Below, one piece after another: positions 7,843-15,164 of a DNA stretch of 64,000 nucleotides; position 1 is the first letter of the stretch, and every line of letters begins with the position of its first letter. Where the stretch lies: positions 1-64,000 of the forward strand of contig CANGEP010000003.1 in the NCBI GenBank assembly GCA_947452905.1. Reading direction: 5' to 3'. The DNA comes from Bacteroidota bacterium (GTDB lineage Bacteria; Bacteroidota; Bacteroidia; Chitinophagales; Chitinophagaceae). The position numbers and the translations under genes are program-made. Below the pieces are notes generated by a model, which had not been told where the DNA came from, did no database searches, and saw only the letters and a program-made list of their open reading frames with translations.

Positions 7843-8529
7843 ATGGAGTACAATACAGCAAGAAGTATAATGGGGATGAGAGAGTATGGCCGTCACGTGC
7901 AAAGGATGGTGGATCATCTCATGACCATTGAGGACAAAGCAAAAAGACAAGAACAAGCACAGGTAGTGATTGAGCTGATGGGTTTTTTAAACCCTTCTCT
8001 TAAGAATATTGAGGACTACAAGCATAAATTATGGGATCACCTGTTTTTTATGAGCAATTTTAAATTAGATGTTGACAGTCCCTATCCTATTCCAACCAAA
8101 GAAACCTATAAGCAAAAACCAGACCCTCTTCCTTATCCAAAGCGTAAAATTAGATACGCCCATTTAGGTAAGAATTTAGAATTGGTAATTGATAAAGCAA
8201 TGTCCGAAACTGATCAGGAAAAGAAAGCTGGCTTTGCCCATGCCATTGCTCATTACATGAAACTAGCCTATAGCAACTGGCACAAAGAATTAGTGCAAGA
8301 TGATGCTATTCGTGCCGAGCTTAATGCGATTACCGGTGGTGAATTAGAATTTAGCAATACGCCTTATATAAAACATCGCAATCAAAATTTTGAAAGAGAT
8401 GATTATCGACCAGCTGGTGGACGTTGGCAAAACAACCGCAATAACCGTGGAGGAGGTAGCAGAGGACCAGGTGGAGGCGGCGGCGGACGCAACAATAACA
8501 ATAACCGCAATTTTAAAAAGCGTTATTAA
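7843..8529 (+). CDS. DUF4290 protein with Gly/Arg/Asn-rich tail
   Basis: A 228-residue protein of the Bacteroidota-restricted DUF4290 family, recognised from MEYNTARSIMGMREYGR at the N-terminus and the helical core up to about residue 175 (LRRK-free, with YAHLGKNLELVIDK and HYMKLAYSNWHKEL). After residue about 190 the chain becomes a low-complexity tail rich in Gly, Arg and Asn, including NNRGGGSRGPGGGGGG and NNNNNRNFKKRY. Such RGG-like tails often bind RNA. An intrinsic terminator separates it from murA, the usual neighbour in related genomes as I recall. Biochemical role unknown. Confidence 0.88.
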   Translation: MEYNTARSIMGMREYGRHVQRMVDHLMTIEDKAKRQEQAQVVIELMGFLNPSLKNIEDYKHKLWDHLFFMSNFKLDVDSPYPIPTKETYKQKPDPLPYPKRKIRYAHLGKNLELVIDKAMSETDQEKKAGFAHAIAHYMKLAYSNWHKELVQDDAIRAELNAITGGELEFSNTPYIKHRNQNFERDDYRPAGGRWQNNRNNRGGGSRGPGGGGGGRNNNNNRNFKKRY

Positions 8530-8537
8530 ATAATATA

Positions 8538-8568
8538 AAATCCTGTCTTAATGTAAGATGGGATTTTT
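8538..8568 (+). terminator. Intrinsic terminator after the DUF4290 gene
   Basis: A 13-bp stem (8538-8550 with 8554-8566, two wobble pairs) and 3-nt loop end in a T run at 8563-8568. Confidence 0.75.
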
Positions 8569-8587
8569 AATAATATAAACTTATCCT

Positions 8588-9892
8588 ATGAGTTCATTTG
8601 AAGTAAGAGGTGGTCATCGTTTACAAGGAACCATTATTCCTCAAGGTGCAAAAAACGAAGCCTTACAAATTTTATCTGCAGTTGTTTTAACCACTGATCC
8701 TGTGATTATTGAAAACATCCCTAATATCGTGGATGTTAATTTACTCATCGAACTGTTACAAGAGATGGGTGTGAAAGTGGAAAAAATAAGCGAAGGAAAA
8801 TATAAATTTATAGCCGATGCCATTGATCCTCATTATTTAGCCTCTGATGATTTTAGAAAAAAGAGTGGTCGATTACGTGGCTCTGTAATGCTTGCTGGGC
8901 CTATATTAGCGAGGTTTAAAAAAGCCTACATTCCTAAACCTGGTGGAGATAAAATTGGACGTCGCCGTTTAGATACTCATATTATTGGCTTTCAAAAACT
9001 AGGGGCTACTTATGCCTATGACGAAACTGTTGCTTGCTTTACTTTAACTACGTCTCAACTAGTAGGTACTTATATGTTACTAGATGAACCCTCTGTAACA
9101 GGTACTGCCAATATTGTAATGGCTGCTGTGATGGCAGAGGGTATTACCACTATTTACAATGCTGCATGCGAACCTTATTTACAACAATTATGTTCGATGC
9201 TCAATCGTATGGGTGCAAAAATTACGGGCGTTGGTAGTAATTTATTAACTATCGAAGGGGTGAAATCTTTATCGGGTACTGAGCATCGAATTTTACCTGA
9301 CATGATTGAGATTGGTTCTTTTATAGGTCTTGCTGCCATGACTAAAAGTGAGATTACCATCAAGGATGCGGGTGTTCAACATTTAGGTATTATTCCTGAA
9401 AAATTTAAATTATTAGGAATTGATTTTAAAATTCAAGGTGATGATATTTATATTCCTTCGCAAGAGGACTATGAAATTCAAACTTATATGGATGGAGGGA
9501 TTCTTACTATTTATGATAATCCATGGCCAGGCTTTACTCCCGATTTATTAAGTATTGTTTTAGTAACGGCTACGCAGGCAAAAGGCAGTGTGCTAATTCA
9601 TCAAAAAATGTTTGAGAGCCGATTGTTTTTTACCGATAAATTAATTGATATGGGCGCGCAAATTATTTTGTGTGATCCACACCGTGCTACCGTGATTGGT
9701 TTAGGACGCAAATATCCTTTACGCGGTATTACCATGAGCAGTCCTGATATCCGCGCTGGACAAGCTTTACTGATTGCAGCTTTAAGCGCCGAAGGCAAAA
9801 GCACTATTCAAAATATTGAACAAATTGATAGAGGATATCAGTATATAGATACTCGCTTACAAGCATTAGGCGCAGATATTAAAAGAGTGTAA
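8588..9892 (+). CDS. murA: UDP-GlcNAc 1-carboxyvinyltransferase, Asp-type active site
   Basis: A 434-residue EPSP-synthase-fold enzyme that transfers enolpyruvate from PEP to UDP-GlcNAc, the first committed step of peptidoglycan synthesis in the cytoplasm. Family landmarks are GAKNEALQI near the N-terminus, SGRLRGSVMLAGP, RRRLDTHI, DEPSVTGTANIVMAA and PDIRAGQALLIAAL. The catalytic loop reads PKPGGDKIG: Asp121 replaces the Cys that corresponds to E. coli Cys115. Enzymes with Asp there (Mycobacterium, Chlamydia) are active but not alkylated by fosfomycin. Length is normal. Confidence 0.97.
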   Translation: MSSFEVRGGHRLQGTIIPQGAKNEALQILSAVVLTTDPVIIENIPNIVDVNLLIELLQEMGVKVEKISEGKYKFIADAIDPHYLASDDFRKKSGRLRGSVMLAGPILARFKKAYIPKPGGDKIGRRRLDTHIIGFQKLGATYAYDETVACFTLTTSQLVGTYMLLDEPSVTGTANIVMAAVMAEGITTIYNAACEPYLQQLCSMLNRMGAKITGVGSNLLTIEGVKSLSGTEHRILPDMIEIGSFIGLAAMTKSEITIKDAGVQHLGIIPEKFKLLGIDFKIQGDDIYIPSQEDYEIQTYMDGGILTIYDNPWPGFTPDLLSIVLVTATQAKGSVLIHQKMFESRLFFTDKLIDMGAQIILCDPHRATVIGLGRKYPLRGITMSSPDIRAGQALLIAALSAEGKSTIQNIEQIDRGYQYIDTRLQALGADIKRV

Positions 9893-9915
9893 TTTTTGAT
9901 TACATCTTATAACAT

Positions 9916-9943
9916 AAAAAGGCTCCGTTTACGGAGCCTTTTT
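9916..9943. terminator. Bidirectional intrinsic terminator
   Basis: GGCTCCG (9921-9927) pairs with CGGAGCC (9932-9938), flanked by an A run and a T run. It can serve murA on plus and the convergent acyltransferase on minus. Confidence 0.85.
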
Positions 9944-9975
9944 GTTGACTTATTATTGAAATTTTAAATCATGAC

Positions 9976-11205
9976 TTAAAACTTTATCTTATCTCTTATT
10001 TTTTGGAAAGGTTGTTCAATTAAATAATACATAATAACCGCTACAATAAGAATTACAAATAATGAAACAAATACAGTAATAAAAAATATTTGCGTGTTTG
10101 AATAAGTAGGACTTAAATACTTTACTAATCTAGGGGAAACCCAAATGATAAACATTTCGTGAAATAAATAAGCTGAATAGGAAACCTGTGCAATAGGATA
10201 GAAAAATTTAGCAGATAAAAACTTATTTATTGGGTTGATAATAAAATTATTTCCATATATACAAGCTAATATTATGAAAGACACGGAGAGTGAAAATAAA
10301 GGCCTTGTTAATATTTCATACCATCTCCCGATATTAATATCTAAATTATAAAAAATAGAGGTTTTCATTGGCATCCATTCCCCAACAGGGGTAAAAGAAA
10401 ATACAAAAAATGCGATTACAGAAATAATGGAGAAAAATGTAACTAAACTAGTTTTGTTTTCAAATATGTTTTTAATTTCTTGGGTCTTATAAACGTTGAC
10501 ATATGCGGTAGCAACTCCTAATAGTAAACCGATATATCTTAAGTGGGTAACCATGTAATAACTATTAAACCAAGCAGACCAATCTTTTGTAAAAAAGGTA
10601 TAATTAAAAGGTAGTCTGTATTGCTTTAAGATATATACATAGTACCAAGTTAAAGAAATTGATATAGCAGATAATACTATAAAAAAAGTGGCTTTGTTTC
10701 TAAATTTTGGAAAAATAAAAACCAATAAAAATGGAATAACTATATAAAATTGCTCTTCAATAGCTAATGACCAAGTCCAACCCATTGGAGCTGAAACATA
10801 ATTATTAATGTATAATATATTAGGCCAATATTTTAGTAAATTATCTTGATGAAACTCTTTTAAAAAATATAGATTTAGAAATATGGCAAAAATATATACA
10901 GGCATTAATCTTAAAAAACGTCTAACATAGAAACGCTTAAAGTTGAATGAGTCTCTAGATTTAATTTCTTTAAATATAATACCCCCAATCAAAAATCCAC
11001 TAATAACAAAAAACAAATCAACTCCTAAATCACCTTTTGTTACCCAATAAAATAATGGATAGTTATAGATGTTATCTATAAAACCAGGAATTGTTAATTG
11101 CTGAAATAGCCAAGCGTGAAAAAATATAACCCATAATACTGCAATAGCTCTTATTCCATCAATGACAGCAAAATTGGAATTCGATCTGTTTAATAATTTG
11201 TTCAT
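9976..11205 (-). CDS. Membrane O-acyltransferase (acyltransferase 3 / OafA family)
   Basis: A 409-residue multi-pass inner-membrane protein that probably acylates a surface sugar, lipid or polysaccharide using cytoplasmic acyl donors. Family motifs are GIRAIAVLWVIFFHAW with the conserved His, GDLGVDLFFVISGFLIGG, FYVRRFLRLMPVY, WSLAIEEQFY, a late SYSAYLFHEMF and the terminal IEQPFQKI. About ten hydrophobic segments are visible. No SGNH domain is fused. The longer frame starts at a TTG at 11229; the ATG at 11205 is preferred. The gene is notably AT-rich and has no glycan genes beside it, so its target is unknown. Confidence 0.9.
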   Translation of the reverse strand: MNKLLNRSNSNFAVIDGIRAIAVLWVIFFHAWLFQQLTIPGFIDNIYNYPLFYWVTKGDLGVDLFFVISGFLIGGIIFKEIKSRDSFNFKRFYVRRFLRLMPVYIFAIFLNLYFLKEFHQDNLLKYWPNILYINNYVSAPMGWTWSLAIEEQFYIVIPFLLVFIFPKFRNKATFFIVLSAISISLTWYYVYILKQYRLPFNYTFFTKDWSAWFNSYYMVTHLRYIGLLLGVATAYVNVYKTQEIKNIFENKTSLVTFFSIISVIAFFVFSFTPVGEWMPMKTSIFYNLDINIGRWYEILTRPLFSLSVSFIILACIYGNNFIINPINKFLSAKFFYPIAQVSYSAYLFHEMFIIWVSPRLVKYLSPTYSNTQIFFITVFVSLFVILIVAVIMYYLIEQPFQKIRDKIKF

Positions 11206-11311
11206 TAGTGTGTGTTTAGTTACACTCAATATAAGTATCTAAAAGAAACTAATAAAATATTTCACTAACTTTATATTAGATTAAATTCTATGTAGCTTAT
11301 TTACAATTATT

Positions 11312-11319
11312 TAGGTTTG
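11312..11319 (+). promoter_or_regulatory. -7 promoter box TAGGTTTG for the HxlR gene
   Basis: An exact TAnnTTTG match 75 nt before the HxlR ATG. The long leader and missing -33 TTG keep this tentative. Confidence 0.4.
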
Positions 11320-11394
11320 ATACGGCTATATAATTAATAAGAAAGTTTACTATTTTAATTATAATTTTACAATAATTCTAAGAGTAACAAGAAC

Positions 11395-11835
11395 ATGAAT
11401 AAAACGGTTGAATTTAGATCAGTTTGCCCCGTAGCAACGGGATTAGACATTTTGGGAGATAAGTGGACCTTATTGATCCTGAGAGATATGATTTGGGGGC
11501 ACAAAAGTCTTTTTAGTGAATTCAAGGAGTCACCAGAACATATGCCAAGCAAAATGCTGTCTAATCGTTTAAAGAAGCTAGAAGAGCTTGGATATATTTC
11601 AAAAAAAGTAGGTGTTACAAATAAAAAAAGTATTTACTATTTTATTGAAGAAAAAGGAATGGATGCATTCCCCATTATGATTGAAATGGCCATTTTTACT
11701 TCCAAACACTACCTTGATCATTTAGGATCAACCTATACAAAGGAGGCACGAGGTGTAATGATTAAAAATAAAAAAGAATATATCGCCGATCTTATTAATA
11801 AGTATAAGCACTTTAAAAAAAATATTATTATTTAA
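11395..11835 (+). CDS. HxlR-family transcriptional regulator
   Basis: A 146-residue winged-helix regulator. The opening CPVATGLDILGDKWTLLILRD is the HxlR hallmark, and its single early Cys is the residue that acts as redox or electrophile sensor in characterised members. The recognition helix region reads MPSKMLSNRLKKLEELGYI, followed by the wing. A charged C-terminal helix ends in KKNIII. The neighbouring acyltransferase is divergent and might be its target, an inference from position alone. The stop codon lies inside a 13-bp inverted repeat at the edge of a repeat-rich region. Confidence 0.93.
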   Translation: MNKTVEFRSVCPVATGLDILGDKWTLLILRDMIWGHKSLFSEFKESPEHMPSKMLSNRLKKLEELGYISKKVGVTNKKSIYYFIEEKGMDAFPIMIEMAIFTSKHYLDHLGSTYTKEARGVMIKNKKEYIADLINKYKHFKKNIII

Positions 11836-11862
11836 TACTTGGCACTCCGGCCAAGTATTAAA
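11831..11862. repeat. 13-bp inverted repeat overlapping the HxlR stop
   Basis: Perfect arms at 11831-11843 and 11850-11862 with a 6-nt loop form a strong hairpin. No T run follows, so it is a weak terminator candidate. Its left 18 bases recur inverted at 11972-11989, and its right arm sequence recurs in both 83-bp units. Confidence 0.75.
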
Positions 11863-11883
11863 TATTAGTAGTTCCATAAACGA

Positions 11884-11912
11884 TCAAGAGGCCCGTTTAT
11901 GGGGCCTCTTGA
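11884..11912. terminator. Hairpin of the TCAAG...CTTGA type, possible terminator
   Basis: An 11-bp stem (11884-11894 with 11902-11912) with loop GTTTATG, followed on plus by six A. It has the same stem ends, stem length and nearly the same loop as the hairpin at 16640-16668. An alternative 8-bp stem (11874-11881 with 11895-11902) competes with it. The lack of a T run makes termination uncertain. Confidence 0.5.
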
Positions 11913-11992
11913 AAAAATCATTATCGAAAGTTTTAAGGAGCTAATTTTCAATAGCGACTTAAAACTTTGCAGGAGTGCCAAGTATTAAATAA

Positions 11993-12023
11993 AGAAGCCC
12001 TAACTTTTCAGTTTAGGGCTTCT
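11993..12023 (-). terminator. Second copy of the S10 peptidase terminator
   Basis: An 11-bp stem (11993-12003 with 12013-12023) with T-rich sequence after it on the minus strand. Created by the 83-bp duplication. Confidence 0.6.
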
Positions 12024-12075
12024 CTATTTAAAAAATAATGATTAAAATTTGGCAGGGGTGCCAAGTATTAAATAA

Positions 12076-12106
12076 AGAAGCCCTAACTTTTCAGTTTAGG
12101 GCTTCT
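12076..12106 (-). terminator. Terminator of the S10 peptidase gene
   Basis: Identical to the hairpin 83 bp to the left. It begins about 20 nt past the peptidase stop on the minus strand and is followed there by TTTATTTAATA. Confidence 0.7.
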
Positions 12107-12124
12107 CTATTTAAAAAATAATGA

Positions 12125-13660
12125 TTAAAATTTGGCAGGGGTGCCAAATTTTGGAATACTCTTTTTAATAAACGCTCTTAAGTGGTCGTTGCTTGTAGCT
12201 AAATCTTCTTTGCGTAAATACATCATATGACCGCTACGGTAGCCTTCCCAAAACATTCTGTTTTGAATTTTTCCAGCAGGATCCATTTGCCACATATTAA
12301 ACTTGGCATTAAAATAATCGCAAGCCCCATCATAATAACCCGATTGTACTAGTAAATGTAAATAAGGGTTTTGCATCATTGCTTGACGTAAGTCGTCACC
12401 AGTATGGTTATTATTATTATCCCAAGGGAAAGTAGGACCAAAAATATAATAATTTAAATCGGTCTTGTAGCCCAAATCATCTCTTAAATAAATATTAATA
12501 GCAGGTGTAAAAGAATGTTCCCAACTTGTTAATTCGGCATTGTAATCGGGACCTTCGCCAGCATCTTTTTTATCGATACCAATATAGCGAGAATCTAAAC
12601 GACCTACTGTTTTACCTTGATCTCTTAATAACTCTTTCCAGAAAAAGCTAAAAGGAATTTCTAAATTTTGTTGCGCTACTACTGTTTCGCTTAAGCCAAT
12701 ATACTTAGCTAATTTTTTAGTTACTTCTTTTCTTTTATCAGCACTCAGTACTCCGCCTTGTGCAATAGCCGGTAATAATTCATTTACAGTAAAGGCTTCT
12801 ACTTCGGGTAAATAAGCGGTTAAATCTTTGCTTTGTAAGTCGCTAGATAATTTTTTATGATACCATGCAGTAGCCGCCATATAAGGCACACGTAAAGCAG
12901 CGCTAGCAGGCCCCTCACGCTTAATGCCTAAATCGGTGGGTGATACTAAAATAACACCATTCAAATACATCCAATGACGATTTTGTAATTCCAAAGACAA
13001 TCCGGATACTCTTGTTGTACCATAAGATTCACCAATTAAAAATTTAGGAGAAGCCCATCTTTTGTTGCGACCAACAAATGTATTAATCCAGTCTGCTAAA
13101 TATTTAACATCGGCATTTACACCAAAAAATTTAGAAGTAGGCACCGATTTATCTAAGATGCGAGAGAATCCTGTATTAACTGGATCGATATAAACTATAT
13201 CGGCTGCATCAATAATAGAGTTAGGATTATCTTCGATTCCATAAGGTTGAACAGGATATCCTTCGTCATCAATTTTTAATTTCTTCGGGCTTGTATAACC
13301 TAAATGCATCCATACACTTGCGGTTCCTGGGCCTCCATTAAAAGAAATTACTAAGGGACGCTCGTCTTTATTACTTACATCGGTACGTTCATAGTACACA
13401 TAAAACAAACCTGCAATAGCTTTGCCATCATCATCCCAAACTGGAATGGTACCAGAAACTACTTTATAAGGAACTTTTTGACCTTTAATAGTAATTTCTC
13501 CTTTGGCTTCGGTTTTAGCCTCTAAAGAAAGTTCTCTTTTAAAACTTGGATTTTTGTCTTCTGATTTTTGGGGTTTTGTCCCAGCGTCTTCGGTAGGTCT
13601 TTGTGCTTGTACTAGTAAAGTAGTAGCTAAAAGCAACAAGGTTAAATATTGTTTTTTCAT
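12125..13660 (-). CDS. Secreted S10-family serine carboxypeptidase-like peptidase
   Basis: A 511-residue alpha/beta-hydrolase with an N-terminal signal peptide (LTLLLLATTLLVQAQ). Serine carboxypeptidase landmarks are present: SFNGGPGTASVWMHLG for the oxyanion region, IGESYGTTR with nucleophile Ser212, an Asp in the YYDGACDYF segment, and the terminal catalytic His in RSGHMMYL. It should cleave C-terminal residues from peptides in the periplasm or outside. The last codons (GTPAKF, stop) lie within a tandem 83-bp duplication, so extra copies of the gene's 3' end stand downstream. Confidence 0.93.
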   Translation of the reverse strand: MKKQYLTLLLLATTLLVQAQRPTEDAGTKPQKSEDKNPSFKRELSLEAKTEAKGEITIKGQKVPYKVVSGTIPVWDDDGKAIAGLFYVYYERTDVSNKDERPLVISFNGGPGTASVWMHLGYTSPKKLKIDDEGYPVQPYGIEDNPNSIIDAADIVYIDPVNTGFSRILDKSVPTSKFFGVNADVKYLADWINTFVGRNKRWASPKFLIGESYGTTRVSGLSLELQNRHWMYLNGVILVSPTDLGIKREGPASAALRVPYMAATAWYHKKLSSDLQSKDLTAYLPEVEAFTVNELLPAIAQGGVLSADKRKEVTKKLAKYIGLSETVVAQQNLEIPFSFFWKELLRDQGKTVGRLDSRYIGIDKKDAGEGPDYNAELTSWEHSFTPAINIYLRDDLGYKTDLNYYIFGPTFPWDNNNNHTGDDLRQAMMQNPYLHLLVQSGYYDGACDYFNAKFNMWQMDPAGKIQNRMFWEGYRSGHMMYLRKEDLATSNDHLRAFIKKSIPKFGTPAKF

Positions 13661-13717
13661 ACAGCTAAAAGGTTATAAATAGAATTTTATATAATTAAAT
13701 ATACGGCATAATTTAAT

Positions 13718-13725
13718 TAAATTTG
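13718..13725 (+). promoter_or_regulatory. -7 promoter box TAAATTTG for gmk, 3 nt from ATG
   Basis: An exact match overlapping the upstream TTG start option, so the ATG at 13729 must be used. The transcript is predicted to be leaderless. Confidence 0.55.
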
Positions 13726-13728
13726 AGC

Positions 13729-14316
13729 ATGTCAACGAGTTTAGAAAAAGTTATTATTTTGGCTGCCCCATCGGGAGCAGGTAAGAGCACGATAACTCAA
13801 TTTTTATTACAAAAATATCCAAAGCTAGCCTTTTCTGTATCAGCTACTACAAGGGCTCCAAGAGGTGATGAGCAAGACGGCGTTGCCTATCATTTTTTAT
13901 CATTAGCTAAATTTGAAGGACTCATTTATCAGAACGAATTTTTGGAATACGAACAAGTATATGAGGGTGTTTATTATGGAACATTGGTTTCGGAGTTACA
14001 AAGAATTTGGGACTTAGGCAAAGTGCCAGTTTTAGATATTGATGTGAAGGGGGCTATCGCGGTTCAAAAAAAATTAGTCGATAAAAGTTTATCTATTTTT
14101 ATCATGCCTCCTTCGGTGGAAGTACTTAAAGAAAGATTAGAAAAAAGAAACACAGAAACTGCACAGAGTATCGAAACAAGAATTAATAAAGCCGCTTACG
14201 AAATAAGTTTTAGCAAGGATTTTAATGCCATCGTTAAAAACGAAGTTTTGGAAACAGCTTGTGCCGAAGCAGAAAAATTATTGATTGATTTTTTAGGACC
14301 CGATTTTATCAACTAA
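13729..14316 (+). CDS. gmk: Guanylate kinase
   Basis: A 195-residue P-loop kinase that phosphorylates GMP to GDP. The Walker A reads APSGAGKST near residue 15, followed by the GMP-binding region SVSATTRAPRGDEQDGVAYHFLS and the downstream EYEQVYEGVYYGT, all in family order. The C-terminal lid and helices (RLEKRNTET, RINKA) are present. Length is standard. A longer frame starts at a TTG two codons upstream, inside the -7 box. An SDR gene follows after 10 nt. Confidence 0.96.
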   Translation: MSTSLEKVIILAAPSGAGKSTITQFLLQKYPKLAFSVSATTRAPRGDEQDGVAYHFLSLAKFEGLIYQNEFLEYEQVYEGVYYGTLVSELQRIWDLGKVPVLDIDVKGAIAVQKKLVDKSLSIFIMPPSVEVLKERLEKRNTETAQSIETRINKAAYEISFSKDFNAIVKNEVLETACAEAEKLLIDFLGPDFIN

Positions 14317-14326
14317 ATTAAATACC

Positions 14327-15145
14327 ATGTCTTTACAAGGAAAAACGGTTTTTATTACTGGTGGAAGTAGAGGCATTGGTAAAGCCATTGCTTTAAAATT
14401 AGCGGGGGCTGGTGCTAATATTGTGATTGCGGCTAAATCGGTTACCGAAGATGCAAGGCTAGGAGGTACCATTTATAGTGCAGCCAAAGAAGTAGAAGCT
14501 TTGGGTGTTAAAGCATTGGCAGTGCAAGTAGATATAAGAGATGAAGCCCAAATTGCAACAGCAATTCAAAAAACGGTGGAAACTTTTGGAGGCATTGACA
14601 TTGTGATAAATAACGCAAGTGCTATACAATTAACGGATACCGAAGGAACACCAAGTAAAAGATTTGATTTAATGCATAGCATTAATGTAAGAGGTACTTT
14701 TTTAGTGGTACAACACGCTTTGCCTTATTTAAAAAAATCGTCACACGCACATATTCTTACTTTATCGCCACCTTTAAATTTAGATCCTAAATGGTTAGGA
14801 CCACATGTAGCCTACACAATTACTAAATATGATATGAGCATGATGGCTATTGGTTGGGCAGCGGAATTTAAAGACGATGGGATTGCTTCCAATGCATTAT
14901 GGCCTCGCACAACCATTGATACAGCAGCCGTGCGAAATTTATTAGGAGGAGAAATGCTGGCTAATATGAGTCGAACCCCAGCAATACTTGCAGATGCTGC
15001 TTATTATATTGTGAGTAAAGAAAAATTACAATACACTGGGCAAACATTTATTGATGAACAAGTGATGGCCGCCGAAGGCATCACCGATTTATCTTCCTAT
15101 TCGGTAATACCTGGAGCACAATTGTTTACTGATTTATTTTTATAA
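14327..15145 (+). CDS. Short-chain dehydrogenase, HSDL2-like
   Basis: A 272-residue SDR oxidoreductase. The cofactor loop is TGGSRGIGKA (Gly-rich motif), the structural motif is INNASAI, and the catalytic Tyr-x3-Lys appears as AYTITKYD with the catalytic Ser in LTLSPP. The ARLGGTIYSAAKEVEALG insertion after beta-2 and the ALWPRTTIDTAA segment match the HSDL2-type group, whose human member is peroxisomal. The bacterial substrate is unknown, probably a hydroxyacyl compound. It is co-directional with gmk and the downstream M20 hydrolase. Confidence 0.88.
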   Translation: MSLQGKTVFITGGSRGIGKAIALKLAGAGANIVIAAKSVTEDARLGGTIYSAAKEVEALGVKALAVQVDIRDEAQIATAIQKTVETFGGIDIVINNASAIQLTDTEGTPSKRFDLMHSINVRGTFLVVQHALPYLKKSSHAHILTLSPPLNLDPKWLGPHVAYTITKYDMSMMAIGWAAEFKDDGIASNALWPRTTIDTAAVRNLLGGEMLANMSRTPAILADAAYYIVSKEKLQYTGQTFIDEQVMAAEGITDLSSYSVIPGAQLFTDLFL

Positions 15146-15164
15146 GCATTTTAAAATAGAAAAA

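Larger units (their letters stand above)
11977..12142. repeat. Exact 83-bp tandem duplication
   Basis: Units 11977-12059 and 12060-12142 are identical base for base. Each contains a terminator hairpin and a copy of the last codons plus stop of the S10 peptidase gene on the minus strand. A third, diverged copy of that gene tail lies just left at 11959-11976. Confidence 0.95.

Noticed and set aside
11874..11912. H-type pseudoknot from the two overlapping stems
   Set aside because: The loop crossing the first stem would have zero nucleotides, which is not sterically possible; the stems are simply alternatives.
11831..12142. CRISPR array
   Set aside because: The 83-bp units are contiguous with no spacers and include coding sequence; no cas genes are present.
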